Below are positions 1 through 7,308 of a stretch of 18,618 nt of DNA, piece by piece; within the stretch, counting starts at the first letter, position 1, and each line of letters opens with the position of its first letter. The stretch spans positions 1 through 18,618 of the forward strand of contig JAQSWE010000012.1 in the NCBI GenBank assembly GCA_029266795.1, read 5' to 3'. The DNA is from Alphaproteobacteria bacterium. Its GTDB lineage: Bacteria; Pseudomonadota; Alphaproteobacteria; Micavibrionales; UBA2020. The notes under the pieces were generated by a model. That model ran no database searches and had not been told where the DNA came from. It saw nothing but the letters and a program-made list of their open reading frames with translations. A program made the translations under genes and the position numbers.

Positions 1-263
1 ACGCTGGCGGAAAGCTCGGCATAGGCGAGCGCGGCGAAGGCGCAGGCGATGCCGGAAACGACGAAGGACAGGACGACGGCAGGGCCGGATTGCGTGGCCG
101 CCGCAACGCCTGTTAACACGAAAATCCCGGTGCCGATGATGGCGCCAATCCCCAGCAGGGTCAGGTCCCAGGCCGACAACACGCGGTTGAGCGCGGGTCC
201 GGTGGTATCGCAATTGGCCGCTTTTTTGCGGAAAAAGGTGGCCGCGCTGAACAACGACGTCAT
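1..263 (-). CDS. APC-superfamily amino acid permease, N-terminal fragment
   Basis: This is the first 87 codons of an inner-membrane amino acid transporter; the rest lies beyond the left edge of the window. Reading leftward from the ATG at 263-261, a short cytoplasmic stretch leads into the motif LTLLGIGAIIGTGIFVLTG (about residues 34-52). That motif is the hallmark first transmembrane helix of the amino acid-polyamine-organocation family, whose unwound GxG segment binds the substrate amino group. A second hydrophobic helix (about residues 62-82) follows and ends in YAELSAS, again typical of the family. The start is supported by a GGAG Shine-Dalgarno sequence about 11 bases upstream on the minus strand. 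The cationic amino acid transporter (CAT/YfnA-like) branch fits best, but the substrate cannot be told from a fragment. It diverges from the AI-2E family gene at 389. Confidence 0.87.
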   Translation of the reverse strand, partial: MTSLFSAATFFRKKAANCDTTGPALNRVLSAWDLTLLGIGAIIGTGIFVLTGVAAATQSGPAVVLSFVVSGIACAFAALAYAELSAS

Positions 264-343
264 GTGGGTGTCATCTCCTGAATGGATTTCGTTATGGTAT
301 TGATAAGACTATAGATAAATAAAAACGTACTGGGAAGCCGGAA

Positions 344-349
344 TATAAT
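344..349 (+). promoter_or_regulatory. Possible -10 box for the AI-2E family gene
   Basis: A perfect TATAAT lies 40 bases before the ATG at 389, in the 125-base gap between divergent genes. No convincing -35 box lies 16-18 bases upstream, where the sequence is A-rich, so this is tentative. I see no clear promoter for the permease on the other strand. Confidence 0.33.
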
Positions 350-388
350 CGGTTATTCTCCTTTTTGGTAAATAGAAGGTGTTCAGTC

Positions 389-1498
389 ATGGCCGTGCTC
401 CCCACCAATCCCAAAGATAAAGCGCAAGTCTACCAGCTGGTGGCGGGCCTTACGGTCATTACGCTCATTATCCTCGGCTGCCTGATCATCCTGCTGCCCT
501 TCTTCCCCGCCATTTTGCTGTCGACAATCTTCACGCTCGCTACATGGCCCGCCTTTGAATGGATTCTGTCGCGCACCAAGAACCGCACCGTGCTTGCCTC
601 CACCCTTATGACACTGCTGCTGGCCGCCTGCTTTATTGCGCCGCTGGTCATCATCGGCACCAGCATCGCGGAGAACTACCAGAAAGTTTACGACGGCATC
701 ATCGGCTTCCTGCAGGGTGATTCCAGCACCACCGCCGCCTCCCTCGCCTCGGTCAAATATATCGGCCCCTATCTTGAAAAAGGCTGGCTGATGTTCTCGA
801 CCGACAAGGCGCGCATGATGGAAACCCTTAAGGAATATGCACGGCCCACTTCCGCTGTGCTGCTGCGCATGGGCTCCACTATCGGCTATGGCATGCTCGA
901 CATTACCTTGGGCGTTATCATCTCCTACTTCTTCTTCCGCCACGGCACGCATGTCGCAGTACGCATCCGCGCATTGTCGGAGCGTTTCGGCGGCGAGTAC
1001 GGCAATAAACTGCTGACTGTCACCACCAACACGCTGATCGGCGTCGTTTACGGTATTCTCGGCACCGCATTGCTGCAGGGTGTGGTGGCCGCGATCGGAT
1101 TCATGATCGCGGGCATTCCGGGCGCGACCTTCCTCGGTCTCATGACCTTCTTCCTCTCGCTCGTGCCGATGGGTCCGCCGCTGATCTGGGGCCCGGCCGC
1201 GCTCTGGCTGTTCTCCGAAGGGCAAACCGGCATGGCGATTTTCCTCGTCCTCTGGGGTACGCTGGTCGTGGGCTCCATCGATAACTTCATGAAGCCCTAC
1301 TTCATCAGCCGCGGCTCCGACCTGCCGTTGCTGCTCGTCCTGCTCGGCATTATGGGCGGCATGGTCGCCTTCGGTTTCATCGGCATCTTCATCGGCCCGA
1401 CGCTGCTGGCGCTGGCCTATGCGATGATCATCGAGTGGTCGACGACGCGCAGCACCGTGAAAGCGGTCGACGCCAAAACGAAAAACCTGCCCACATAG
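389..1498 (+). CDS. AI-2E family transporter (YdiK-like integral membrane protein)
   Basis: This is a 369-residue polytopic inner-membrane protein of the AI-2E transporter family (PF01594). The family is named for autoinducer-2 export, but many members move other small solutes or act as Na+/H+ antiporters, so the substrate is unknown. About eight hydrophobic segments are visible: a pair near residues 16-55, one near 69-90, a soluble stretch to about 165, then the remainder packed to residue 350. The conserved C-terminal block DNFMKPYFISRGSDLPLL followed by a glycine-rich helix and FIGPTLLALAY closely resembles the YdiK subgroup. The ATG at 389 is preferred because GAAGGT lies about nine bases upstream; an in-frame TTG at 365 would add eight residues but lacks such a site. 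The gene converges with the small secreted protein gene at 1534-2019, and its last codons lie inside a hairpin. Confidence 0.88.
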   Translation: MAVLPTNPKDKAQVYQLVAGLTVITLIILGCLIILLPFFPAILLSTIFTLATWPAFEWILSRTKNRTVLASTLMTLLLAACFIAPLVIIGTSIAENYQKVYDGIIGFLQGDSSTTAASLASVKYIGPYLEKGWLMFSTDKARMMETLKEYARPTSAVLLRMGSTIGYGMLDITLGVIISYFFFRHGTHVAVRIRALSERFGGEYGNKLLTVTTNTLIGVVYGILGTALLQGVVAAIGFMIAGIPGATFLGLMTFFLSLVPMGPPLIWGPAALWLFSEGQTGMAIFLVLWGTLVVGSIDNFMKPYFISRGSDLPLLLVLLGIMGGMVAFGFIGIFIGPTLLALAYAMIIEWSTTRSTVKAVDAKTKNLPT

Positions 1499-1506
1499 GG
1501 GCAGGT
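1485..1506 (-). terminator. Hairpin terminator overlapping the AI-2E stop codon
   Basis: ACCTGCCC (1485-1492) and GGGCAGGT (1499-1506) form a perfect 8-bp stem around a 6-base loop that contains the AI-2E stop codon. Read on the minus strand the stem is followed directly by TTTTCGTTTT, so it is a textbook intrinsic terminator for the small secreted gene ending at 1534. On the plus strand the tail is only CGTTTC, so any action on the AI-2E transcript would be weaker. It may work in both directions. Confidence 0.7.
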
Positions 1507-1533
1507 CGTTTCATCGTAAAACTTTGAAGCTGT

Positions 1534-2019
1534 TTACTTGGAGCAGACGGGCGCCGTCGTAGTGCTGGTCTGCCAGGAATGCTGCGCCCATTTGCGGATC
1601 TTGCTCTTGTCCATCGTCAGCGCCTGATCGATGCGGGGGGAGAAACGCTTGCAGAAGCTGACCGTGGACATCGAAATTGCATGCTGCGAAATCTGGTTGG
1701 CGAGGTTGGTGCGCAGCGTGTGCAGCTTGATCTCCGGATTGCCGGAGCCGGAACGGCGGTAGTAGCCGATGAGATCGTTCTCGTAGCCCGAAATCAGGCC
1801 TTTATTCTTCTGCGTGAAGTTCTGGTACTTCAGGTAGCCTTGCGCGCCCTGCGGCATTTTCAGGCAGGTTAGGCCGATGACCATCAGTTCCGAATGGATG
1901 CGGAGGCCTTGCTCGGCTTCAAATTCTTGGGGCGTGTAGCAGCCCGCAGAACCTTTTGCGTTTGCCGAGGTCGTGGACAGGCAAACGGACAATAGCAGGG
2001 CAAGGGCGATCTTTTTCAT
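1534..2019 (-). CDS. Small secreted protein of unknown function
   Basis: The product has 161 residues and no family I recognise. It opens with a classical Sec signal peptide (MKKIALALLLSVCLSTTSANA, about residues 1-21, with AXA-type cleavage), so the mature protein should be periplasmic or exported. The mature part is about 140 residues, mostly helical in character, with four cysteines (in the contexts AGCYT, LTCLK, SFCKR and PVCSK) that could form two disulfides. The ATG at 2019 is chosen because it begins the signal peptide and has AGGA eight bases upstream; in-frame starts at 2028 and 2040 would put extra residues before it. It stands alone on the minus strand, downstream of the dehydrogenase gene by about 80 bases, and ends at the hairpin at 1485-1506. 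The real reading frame is supported by the signal peptide, ribosome site and terminator. Confidence 0.76.
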   Translation of the reverse strand: MKKIALALLLSVCLSTTSANAKGSAGCYTPQEFEAEQGLRIHSELMVIGLTCLKMPQGAQGYLKYQNFTQKNKGLISGYENDLIGYYRRSGSGNPEIKLHTLRTNLANQISQHAISMSTVSFCKRFSPRIDQALTMDKSKIRKWAQHSWQTSTTTAPVCSK

Positions 2020-2100
2020 GCAGGGCATCCTGTAAAACAAATAGTCCGGAAAATTGGTTCCGATTTTTACAGCAAATGCCCGATATTGTCCAGAAGACGA

Positions 2101-3036
2101 TTAGACCGGCGTCAAAACCTCAGCCTTTTCAAAGTATAAAACCAAGTTATCCACCACCAGCTGCGCCATGGCGCCACGCGTCTCATGGGTCGCACTGCCC
2201 ACATGCGGCTGCAAAACGACGTTGTCGAGTCTGCAGAGGGCGCTCGGCACATCGGGTTCTTTTTCAAACACATCAAGCCCCGCGCCGGCGATGCCCCCCG
2301 CCTCCAGCGCATCAACGAGTGCTTTTTCATCCACGATCTTGCCGCGCGCGATATTCACCAGCACACCTTCGCGGCCCAATGCTTTCAACACCTTGGCATC
2401 GACCAAGTGATGCGTATCGGTCGTATAGGGGCAAGCCACCATTAATATGTCCGATTTTGCCGCCATATCTTCGAGGTTGGCGAAGTAGGGATATGAAACC
2501 TTTTTGTCACGCGGGCCGTGATAGATAATCTCGAGGCCGAAGGCTTCGGCACGTTTGGCAATCGCCTGCCCGATGCGGCCGAGCCCGATGATGCCCATCG
2601 TCTTGCCGCGCAAAGACCGCCCCAGCGGCATCGGTCCTTTTTTCAGCCATTGCCCGCTCCGCACATATATATCTCCCTCCACCGTCCGGCGGAAAACGGC
2701 CAGTGTCAGCGCAATGCCGATATCCGCCGTGTCATCGGTCAGGACGTCAGGCGTATTGGTGACGATAATCCCCTGTTCCTTGGCCGCCTTGACGTCGACG
2801 CTGTCATAGCCGACCCCGAAATGGCTGATGATTTCGAGGTTTGGGAGCGCGCGAATGATCTTGGCGGTCACGCCGAAGAAGGCGGTGCTGACCATTCCGG
2901 TAATATTATTGCGCACTTCGTTGAGTTTCGCTTCGGGGTTTTCTGCCTGCCAAAGCTTGTGAATCCGGTAGTTTTTCTCCAACTGTTCAAGCTGGGCGGC
3001 GGGGATCGGCCCCATCACGAGAACTTCTTGAGCCAT
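2101..3036 (-). CDS. D-2-hydroxyacid dehydrogenase (glyoxylate/hydroxypyruvate reductase type)
   Basis: This is a 311-residue cytoplasmic oxidoreductase of the D-isomer-specific 2-hydroxyacid dehydrogenase family, which interconverts 2-keto acids and D-2-hydroxyacids using NAD(P)H. The Rossmann motif GIIGLGRIGQAIAKR spans residues 148-162. The catalytic set is complete: Arg231 in NIARGKIVDE, Glu260 in DVFEKEP and His278 in LQPHVGSATHE. The residues after the second strand of the nucleotide fold are YHGPRDK, basic rather than acidic, which suggests NADPH preference; that is inference. Substrate is most likely glyoxylate or hydroxypyruvate by family resemblance, but this is not proven. The ATG at 3036 begins the conserved domain; upstream GTG and TTG codons in frame are possible but add unrelated residues, and the ribosome site at 3036 is weak. 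It diverges from miaB. Confidence 0.88.
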   Translation of the reverse strand: MAQEVLVMGPIPAAQLEQLEKNYRIHKLWQAENPEAKLNEVRNNITGMVSTAFFGVTAKIIRALPNLEIISHFGVGYDSVDVKAAKEQGIIVTNTPDVLTDDTADIGIALTLAVFRRTVEGDIYVRSGQWLKKGPMPLGRSLRGKTMGIIGLGRIGQAIAKRAEAFGLEIIYHGPRDKKVSYPYFANLEDMAAKSDILMVACPYTTDTHHLVDAKVLKALGREGVLVNIARGKIVDEKALVDALEAGGIAGAGLDVFEKEPDVPSALCRLDNVVLQPHVGSATHETRGAMAQLVVDNLVLYFEKAEVLTPV

Positions 3037-3153
3037 AACGGATTTTTCCACCCTAATTAGACATAAAATTATGGACAAGGAATTAAAGATATGGTTAATA
3101 GTCCCAGCACCAGAACCACCGTTCAGAGTTTAAATTGCAGGATTAAGAATGCA

Positions 3154-4524
3154 ATGAGCAAAAAGCTCTACATAAAGACCTGGGGTTGTCAGATGAATGT
3201 CTATGACAGCCAAAAAATGGCCGATGTTCTGGCCCCCCTCGGCTATGCGCCGGTGGATGCGCCCGAAGGCGCCGACCTGATGATCCTCAATACCTGCCAT
3301 ATCCGCGAAAAAGCGACCGAAAAGGTTTTCTCCGATCTGGGCCGCCTGCGCGACCATAAAGAAGCCAAAGCCGAACAAGGCGAAAAGGCGTTGATCGCCG
3401 TCGCCGGCTGCGTGGCGCAGGCAGAAGGCCCCGTCATCCTCCAGCGCGCGAAATACGTCGATATGGTCTTCGGCCCCCAGACCTATCACCGCCTGCCCGA
3501 AATGATCCTGAGCGCCAATGGCGGCGAGCGCGTTGTCAACACAGACTTCCCCGTTGAATCGAAATTCGACAACCTGCCGGCCTCAACCAGCCAAGGCCCG
3601 TCCGCCATGCTGTCGGTGCAGGAAGGCTGTGACAAGTTCTGCACCTTCTGCGTCGTTCCCTACACCCGCGGCGCGGAATATTCGCGCCCGGTGCAGCAGA
3701 TACTCGACGAAGCAAAAAAATCCGTTGAACAAGGCGCGAAGGAAGTCATGCTGCTCGGCCAGAACGTGAATGCGTTCCATGGCGAAGGCGAAGGCGGATC
3801 TTGGGATCTCGCGCGCCTGATCGACGCGCTGGCGCAGATCAACGGGCTGGAGCGCATTCGCTACATGACCTCCCACCCCAGCGACATGAACGACGCGCTG
3901 ATCGACGCGCATGGCAGCATCGAAAAACTGATGCCTTTTCTGCACCTGCCGGTGCAGAGCGGCTCCGACCGCATCCTCGACCTCATGAACCGCAAGCACA
4001 CCGCCGCGCAATACATCGACATCATCGCGCGCGTGAAGAAGGTGCGCCCCGATATCGCCCTCTCGTCGGATTTCATCGTCGGCTTCCCCGGCGAAACGGA
4101 AGAAGACCATGCGGCGACGGTTGAAATGGTCAAGCAGATCGGTTTCGCATCCTGCTATTCGTTCAAATATAGCCCCCGTCCCGGAACCCCCGGCGCAGTA
4201 ATGGGCGGCATCGTTCCCGAAGCTGTGAAGGACACGCGCCTGCATGAACTGCAGGCGATTTTGTTTGCGCAGCAATCCGAATTCAACCAGCGCAGCGTCG
4301 GCAAGACCATGACCGTGCTGTTTGACCGCAAGGGCGACAAGGACGGCCAGCTTCTCGGGAAATCCCCGTGGAACCAGTCTGTATACGTCACCGCCCCCGA
4401 GCGCCTCTTCGGCGAAATGATCGAGGTAACGATTGATAAAGCCTTCCAGAACGGAATGGCCGGTACTATCGCGACAACCGAGACAACAACAAAAACCCCC
4501 AGCCAGAAGAAGGAAGCAGCATGA
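3154..4524 (+). CDS. miaB: tRNA-2-methylthio-N6-dimethylallyladenosine synthase MiaB
   Basis: MiaB is a radical-SAM methylthiotransferase that adds a methylthio group to i6A37 of tRNAs reading codons that start with U, which supports reading-frame maintenance. All three domains are present. The N-terminal cluster domain carries Cys12 (TWGCQMN), Cys48 (NTCHIR) and Cys86 (AGCVAQ). The radical-SAM core has the CxxxCxxC motif at Cys159, Cys163 and Cys166 (GCDKFCTFCVVPYTRG). A TRAM domain occupies about residues 380-440. The length of 456 residues is normal. I place the start at the ATG at 3154 (MSKKLYIKTWGC), with AGGA about 11 bases upstream; an in-frame ATG at 3091 with AAGGA upstream would add 21 non-conserved residues and cannot be excluded. 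The stop overlaps the next start as ATGA, so it is translationally coupled to phoH1. Confidence 0.96.
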   Translation: MSKKLYIKTWGCQMNVYDSQKMADVLAPLGYAPVDAPEGADLMILNTCHIREKATEKVFSDLGRLRDHKEAKAEQGEKALIAVAGCVAQAEGPVILQRAKYVDMVFGPQTYHRLPEMILSANGGERVVNTDFPVESKFDNLPASTSQGPSAMLSVQEGCDKFCTFCVVPYTRGAEYSRPVQQILDEAKKSVEQGAKEVMLLGQNVNAFHGEGEGGSWDLARLIDALAQINGLERIRYMTSHPSDMNDALIDAHGSIEKLMPFLHLPVQSGSDRILDLMNRKHTAAQYIDIIARVKKVRPDIALSSDFIVGFPGETEEDHAATVEMVKQIGFASCYSFKYSPRPGTPGAVMGGIVPEAVKDTRLHELQAILFAQQSEFNQRSVGKTMTVLFDRKGDKDGQLLGKSPWNQSVYVTAPERLFGEMIEVTIDKAFQNGMAGTIATTETTTKTPSQKKEAA

Positions 4525-5663
4525 GCAACTACCGTAACAAGCAGCAGCAATCCAAACCGGAAGGCGCACTGCATATTATCAAGCTTGACTCCCCCAGCGA
4601 CAAGACGCTTGCGAGCATCCTGTACCGCCAGGACCGCGGCCATCTGCACCAGTATCTCGGTCAGAAGTTCGGCGTCCAGTTCGACGTCAACTACAATCCC
4701 GAGAAACTCGCCTTCTACGGCAGCGACGAAAACGCAACCCGCGTGAAAAAAGCCTTCGACATGCTGTCGGGCCAGGTTGATTCCCGCGCGCATATCGACA
4801 AGGACGCGATCAGCAAGATCGCAGCGCAGCTGAACCCCAATGCAGGCCTTTCCGCCGCATCCCCCGCTGCCGCTGCCTTCAAGGCCGCGAACCAGAACAA
4901 GCCTTCTTCCGCTTCGGTGAAGCACGAAGGCGGCTCGTCCGGTGCTGCGTTCCAGGCGCTGAACCCCGCGCAGGAAAACCTTGCGAAACTGATCGCCGAA
5001 AACGACCTGATTTTCGCGCTCGGGCCTGCCGGTACCGGCAAAACCCACGTTGCGGTCGTGAAGGGCATCGAAGCCCTGAAGAACGGCGACGTGAAAAAAC
5101 TGCTGCTGGCGCGTCCCGCCGCAGAAGCCGGCGAGAAAATCGGCTACCTGCCCGGCGACGCGAACGCGAAACTGGCTCCCTACATGCGCCCCATCTACGA
5201 CGAGCTGGACAAAGCGTTCGGCCCCGGCAAATACAAGGGCATGATGGAGAACGGCGTCATCGAGATCGTGCCGATCGGCTACATGCGCGGCCGTACCTTC
5301 GACGAAGCTTTCATCATCGTTGATGAATCGCAGAACCTGACCCGCGAACAGACCAAGATGGCCATTACCCGTATCGGTAAAGGCTCGAAAATGGTCATGA
5401 CCGGCGACCCCCAGCAGATCGACCTGCGTGACAAGAATGACTCCGGCCTGATCTGGGCTTCGCAGATCATGGAAGGCAAAAAAGGTGCGGCGACCCAGAC
5501 CTTCGAACAGACGCATGTCGTCCGTTCCGAGATCGTGATGTCGTTCGTGGCGGCGGTTGACGAATTTGAAGGCCTCGACAAGCCCAAATTCGACGCACCC
5601 GGCGCAACGCCCGCTCCGGCGAAAAGCCAAACAAATCAACCGCCTGCACCCGGTAAGTGGTAA
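4521..5663 (+). CDS. PhoH-family ATPase, divergent first copy
   Basis: This 380-residue protein is a P-loop NTPase of the PhoH family, whose members are thought to act with YbeY in RNA metabolism. Walker A is GPAGTGKT (168-175), Walker B is FIIVDESQN (264-272) and TGDPQQ (294-299) is the sensor-type motif, so it should bind and hydrolyse ATP. It differs from the second copy in three ways: DESQN replaces DEAQN; the N-terminal region (about 1-85, with an HLHQYLGQKFG core that could match the usual small RNA-binding-like domain) is followed by a 60-residue Ala/Ser/Asn-rich linker; and the tail after residue 350 is rich in Pro and Ala. It overlaps miaB by four bases and is followed by a strong hairpin, so miaB and this gene appear to form one transcript end. 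Whether it is an old duplication or an acquired phage-type PhoH cannot be decided here. Confidence 0.9.
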   Translation: MSNYRNKQQQSKPEGALHIIKLDSPSDKTLASILYRQDRGHLHQYLGQKFGVQFDVNYNPEKLAFYGSDENATRVKKAFDMLSGQVDSRAHIDKDAISKIAAQLNPNAGLSAASPAAAAFKAANQNKPSSASVKHEGGSSGAAFQALNPAQENLAKLIAENDLIFALGPAGTGKTHVAVVKGIEALKNGDVKKLLLARPAAEAGEKIGYLPGDANAKLAPYMRPIYDELDKAFGPGKYKGMMENGVIEIVPIGYMRGRTFDEAFIIVDESQNLTREQTKMAITRIGKGSKMVMTGDPQQIDLRDKNDSGLIWASQIMEGKKGAATQTFEQTHVVRSEIVMSFVAAVDEFEGLDKPKFDAPGATPAPAKSQTNQPPAPGKW

Positions 5664-5699
5664 TCGCGGCTGATTAACCAATATTTACGTTTTACTGTT

Positions 5700-5739
5700 A
5701 AAGTAGGGTTAGTGTACAACTAACCCTACTTTTCTTTTT
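5700..5739 (+). terminator. Intrinsic terminator or attenuator between the two phoH genes
   Basis: AAAGTAGGGTTAG (5700-5712) and CTAACCCTACTTT (5720-5732) form a perfect 13-bp stem closing a 7-base loop (TGTACAA), followed by TCTTTTTC. This is a canonical rho-independent terminator shape. It starts 36 bases after the first phoH stop and ends only about 12 bases before the second phoH start, directly abutting that gene's Shine-Dalgarno sequence. I see no good promoter between the hairpin and the second phoH, so partial read-through or attenuation is possible. Confidence 0.85.
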
Positions 5740-5751
5740 CGGGAGAACCAC

Positions 5752-6765
5752 TTGACCAAGCAAGCCGTCCGGCGCGTCGGACTTCAGTTCGATGACAATG
5801 CCCTCGTCCCCCTGCTCTTCGGCGAACATGACATGTTCCTCGCCCAGATCGAAGAAGACCTCGATATCGAAATCGCCAGCCGCGGCAACGAAGTGGTCAT
5901 CATCGGCTCCAAGCCCAAGATCGTGGCGGCGCAGGCCGTGTTCGACGTGCTGTGGGAGCGCCTGCTGAAGGGCTTGCCCGTCGCAACCGAAGACGTGACC
6001 GCCGCCCTCAACGTCGTGAAAAGCCCGATGAACCAGGGCAGCCGCGATATGGCGATGGCCGCGCTGAAAGAGCCGCAGGTCAAGCTGAAGGCAAAGAACA
6101 AGCAGATCACGCCCCGCACGCCGAAACAGGCGGAATACCTCGAGGCCATCAAGAACCATGCGCTGGTCTTCGGTCTCGGGCCCGCAGGTACGGGCAAGAC
6201 CTTCCTTGCGGTCGCACAGGCCGTGATGCTGATGCAGGCGGGCGAAGTCGACCGCATGATCCTGACGCGTCCGGCGGTCGAGGCGGGCGAAAGCCTCGGC
6301 TTCCTGCCCGGCACGATGCAGGAAAAAATCGACCCCTACCTGCGCCCGATTTATGACGCCCTGAACGACATGCTGCCGCCCGAACAGCTGGCAAAACGTC
6401 TTGCAGACGGCACGATCGAGATCGCGCCGCTCGCCTTCATGCGCGGCCGCACGCTCGGCTCCTGTGTCGTCATCCTTGACGAAGCGCAGAACACCACGCC
6501 GACCCAGATGAAAATGGCGCTGACCCGCATCGGCGAGAACAGCAAGATGATCATCACCGGCGACTTGTCGCAGACCGACTTGCCGCACGGGCAGAAATCC
6601 GGCCTGCGCGACGCGGTCGAGGTGCTGAAAGGCGCCAAAGACGTCGCCTTCGTCGCCTTCGGCGATGCGGATGTCGTGCGTTCCCGCCTTGTGCGCGAAA
6701 TCGTCGCCGCCTACGAAAAACGCGACGCGGCGCAACCCAATAAATACGGCAAGGACACGCCATGA
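5752..6765 (+). CDS. PhoH family protein (YbeZ-like ATPase), canonical copy
   Basis: This 337-residue cytoplasmic P-loop ATPase is the orthologue expected beside ybeY. The family (E. coli YbeZ) associates with the YbeY endoribonuclease and is linked to rRNA processing and RNA unwinding. The N-terminal domain (about 10-75, with EEDLDIEIASRGNEVVIIG) resembles the usual single-strand-RNA-binding-like fold. Walker A is GPAGTGKT (143-150), Walker B is VVILDEAQN (239-247), and TGDLSQTDLP (269-278) is intact. It begins with a rare TTG codon, supported by CGGGAG six bases upstream and by the protein alignment with the family. Its stop overlaps the ybeY start as ATGA, giving translational coupling. 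It shares all core motifs with the first phoH copy but is shorter and lacks that copy's Ala/Ser linker. Confidence 0.94.
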   Translation: MTKQAVRRVGLQFDDNALVPLLFGEHDMFLAQIEEDLDIEIASRGNEVVIIGSKPKIVAAQAVFDVLWERLLKGLPVATEDVTAALNVVKSPMNQGSRDMAMAALKEPQVKLKAKNKQITPRTPKQAEYLEAIKNHALVFGLGPAGTGKTFLAVAQAVMLMQAGEVDRMILTRPAVEAGESLGFLPGTMQEKIDPYLRPIYDALNDMLPPEQLAKRLADGTIEIAPLAFMRGRTLGSCVVILDEAQNTTPTQMKMALTRIGENSKMIITGDLSQTDLPHGQKSGLRDAVEVLKGAKDVAFVAFGDADVVRSRLVREIVAAYEKRDAAQPNKYGKDTP

Positions 6766-7307
6766 TCAGCCTGACGATCCATATCGATTACGCTTCCCCC
6801 AAGTGGAAAAAAGCCTTCGCGAAGATGGACCGCAAGATCGAGGAAGCTGTCGCTGCCGCGTTTCTGGATGCGAAAAAACCGAAACATTTCGACAAGCGCA
6901 ACTTTGAAATCGCCGTCGTGCTGTCGGACGACAAGATGATGAAAGACCTGAACCATACCTTCCGCGCCAAGAACAAGGCGACGAACGTGCTGTCGTTTCC
7001 GCAACTGAAGATAAAAGGCCTCAAGGCAAAAGAGCTCGATGCCTTCCCCAAGGTCGACGCCATTCCGCTCGGCGATATCGTGATTGCGCACCAGACGATC
7101 GCCAAGGAATGCAAGGAACAGAAGAAAACCATCGAAAACCACACGCTGCATCTCGTCGTTCACGGCACCCTGCACCTGCTGGGCTATGACCACATGAACG
7201 GCAAGGAAGGCAAGGCGATGGAAAAACTCGAATGCGACATCCTCGCCAGCATGGGATATCCCGATCCCTATGCCGAACCGAAACCCGTCAAGAAGCGTAA
7301 GTCGTAA
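6762..7307 (+). CDS. ybeY: Endoribonuclease YbeY (rRNA maturation, ribosome quality control)
   Basis: YbeY is a zinc-dependent single-strand endoribonuclease needed for 16S rRNA 3' end maturation and, with RNase R, for destruction of defective 70S ribosomes. The metal site H-x3-H-x5-H is complete at His134, His138 and His144 (HGTLHLLGYDH), and the conserved segment FRAKNKATNVLSFP (67-80) with its RNA-contacting Arg is present. At 181 residues it is slightly longer than the common 150-170, the extra length being a Lys-rich insert near residues 83-98 and a basic tail. Its ATG lies inside the phoH2 stop (ATGA), and the next start comes one base after its own stop, so phoH2, ybeY and the CorC-like gene are read as a unit, as in the E. 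coli ybeZ-ybeY-ybeX order. Confidence 0.95.
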   Translation: MISLTIHIDYASPKWKKAFAKMDRKIEEAVAAAFLDAKKPKHFDKRNFEIAVVLSDDKMMKDLNHTFRAKNKATNVLSFPQLKIKGLKAKELDAFPKVDAIPLGDIVIAHQTIAKECKEQKKTIENHTLHLVVHGTLHLLGYDHMNGKEGKAMEKLECDILASMGYPDPYAEPKPVKKRKS

Positions 7308-7308
7308 C

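Noticed and set aside
49..303. An 84-codon plus-strand frame at the left edge
   Set aside because: It is antisense to the amino acid permease start, which has a clear family motif and ribosome site.
2047..2069. A small CGGAA/TTCCG hairpin followed by ATTTTT on the plus strand
   Set aside because: Only five base pairs, and no plus-strand gene ends just before it; the neighbouring genes read on the minus strand.
4155..5681. A 508-codon minus-strand frame across the end of miaB and the first phoH
   Set aside because: Antisense shadow of two clear conserved genes; composition is unnatural and no motif is seen.
5664..5699. A promoter between the first phoH and the hairpin
   Set aside because: TTTACG or TTAACC paired with TACTGT or TAAAGT gives spacers of 9-14 bases, too short for a sigma-70 promoter.
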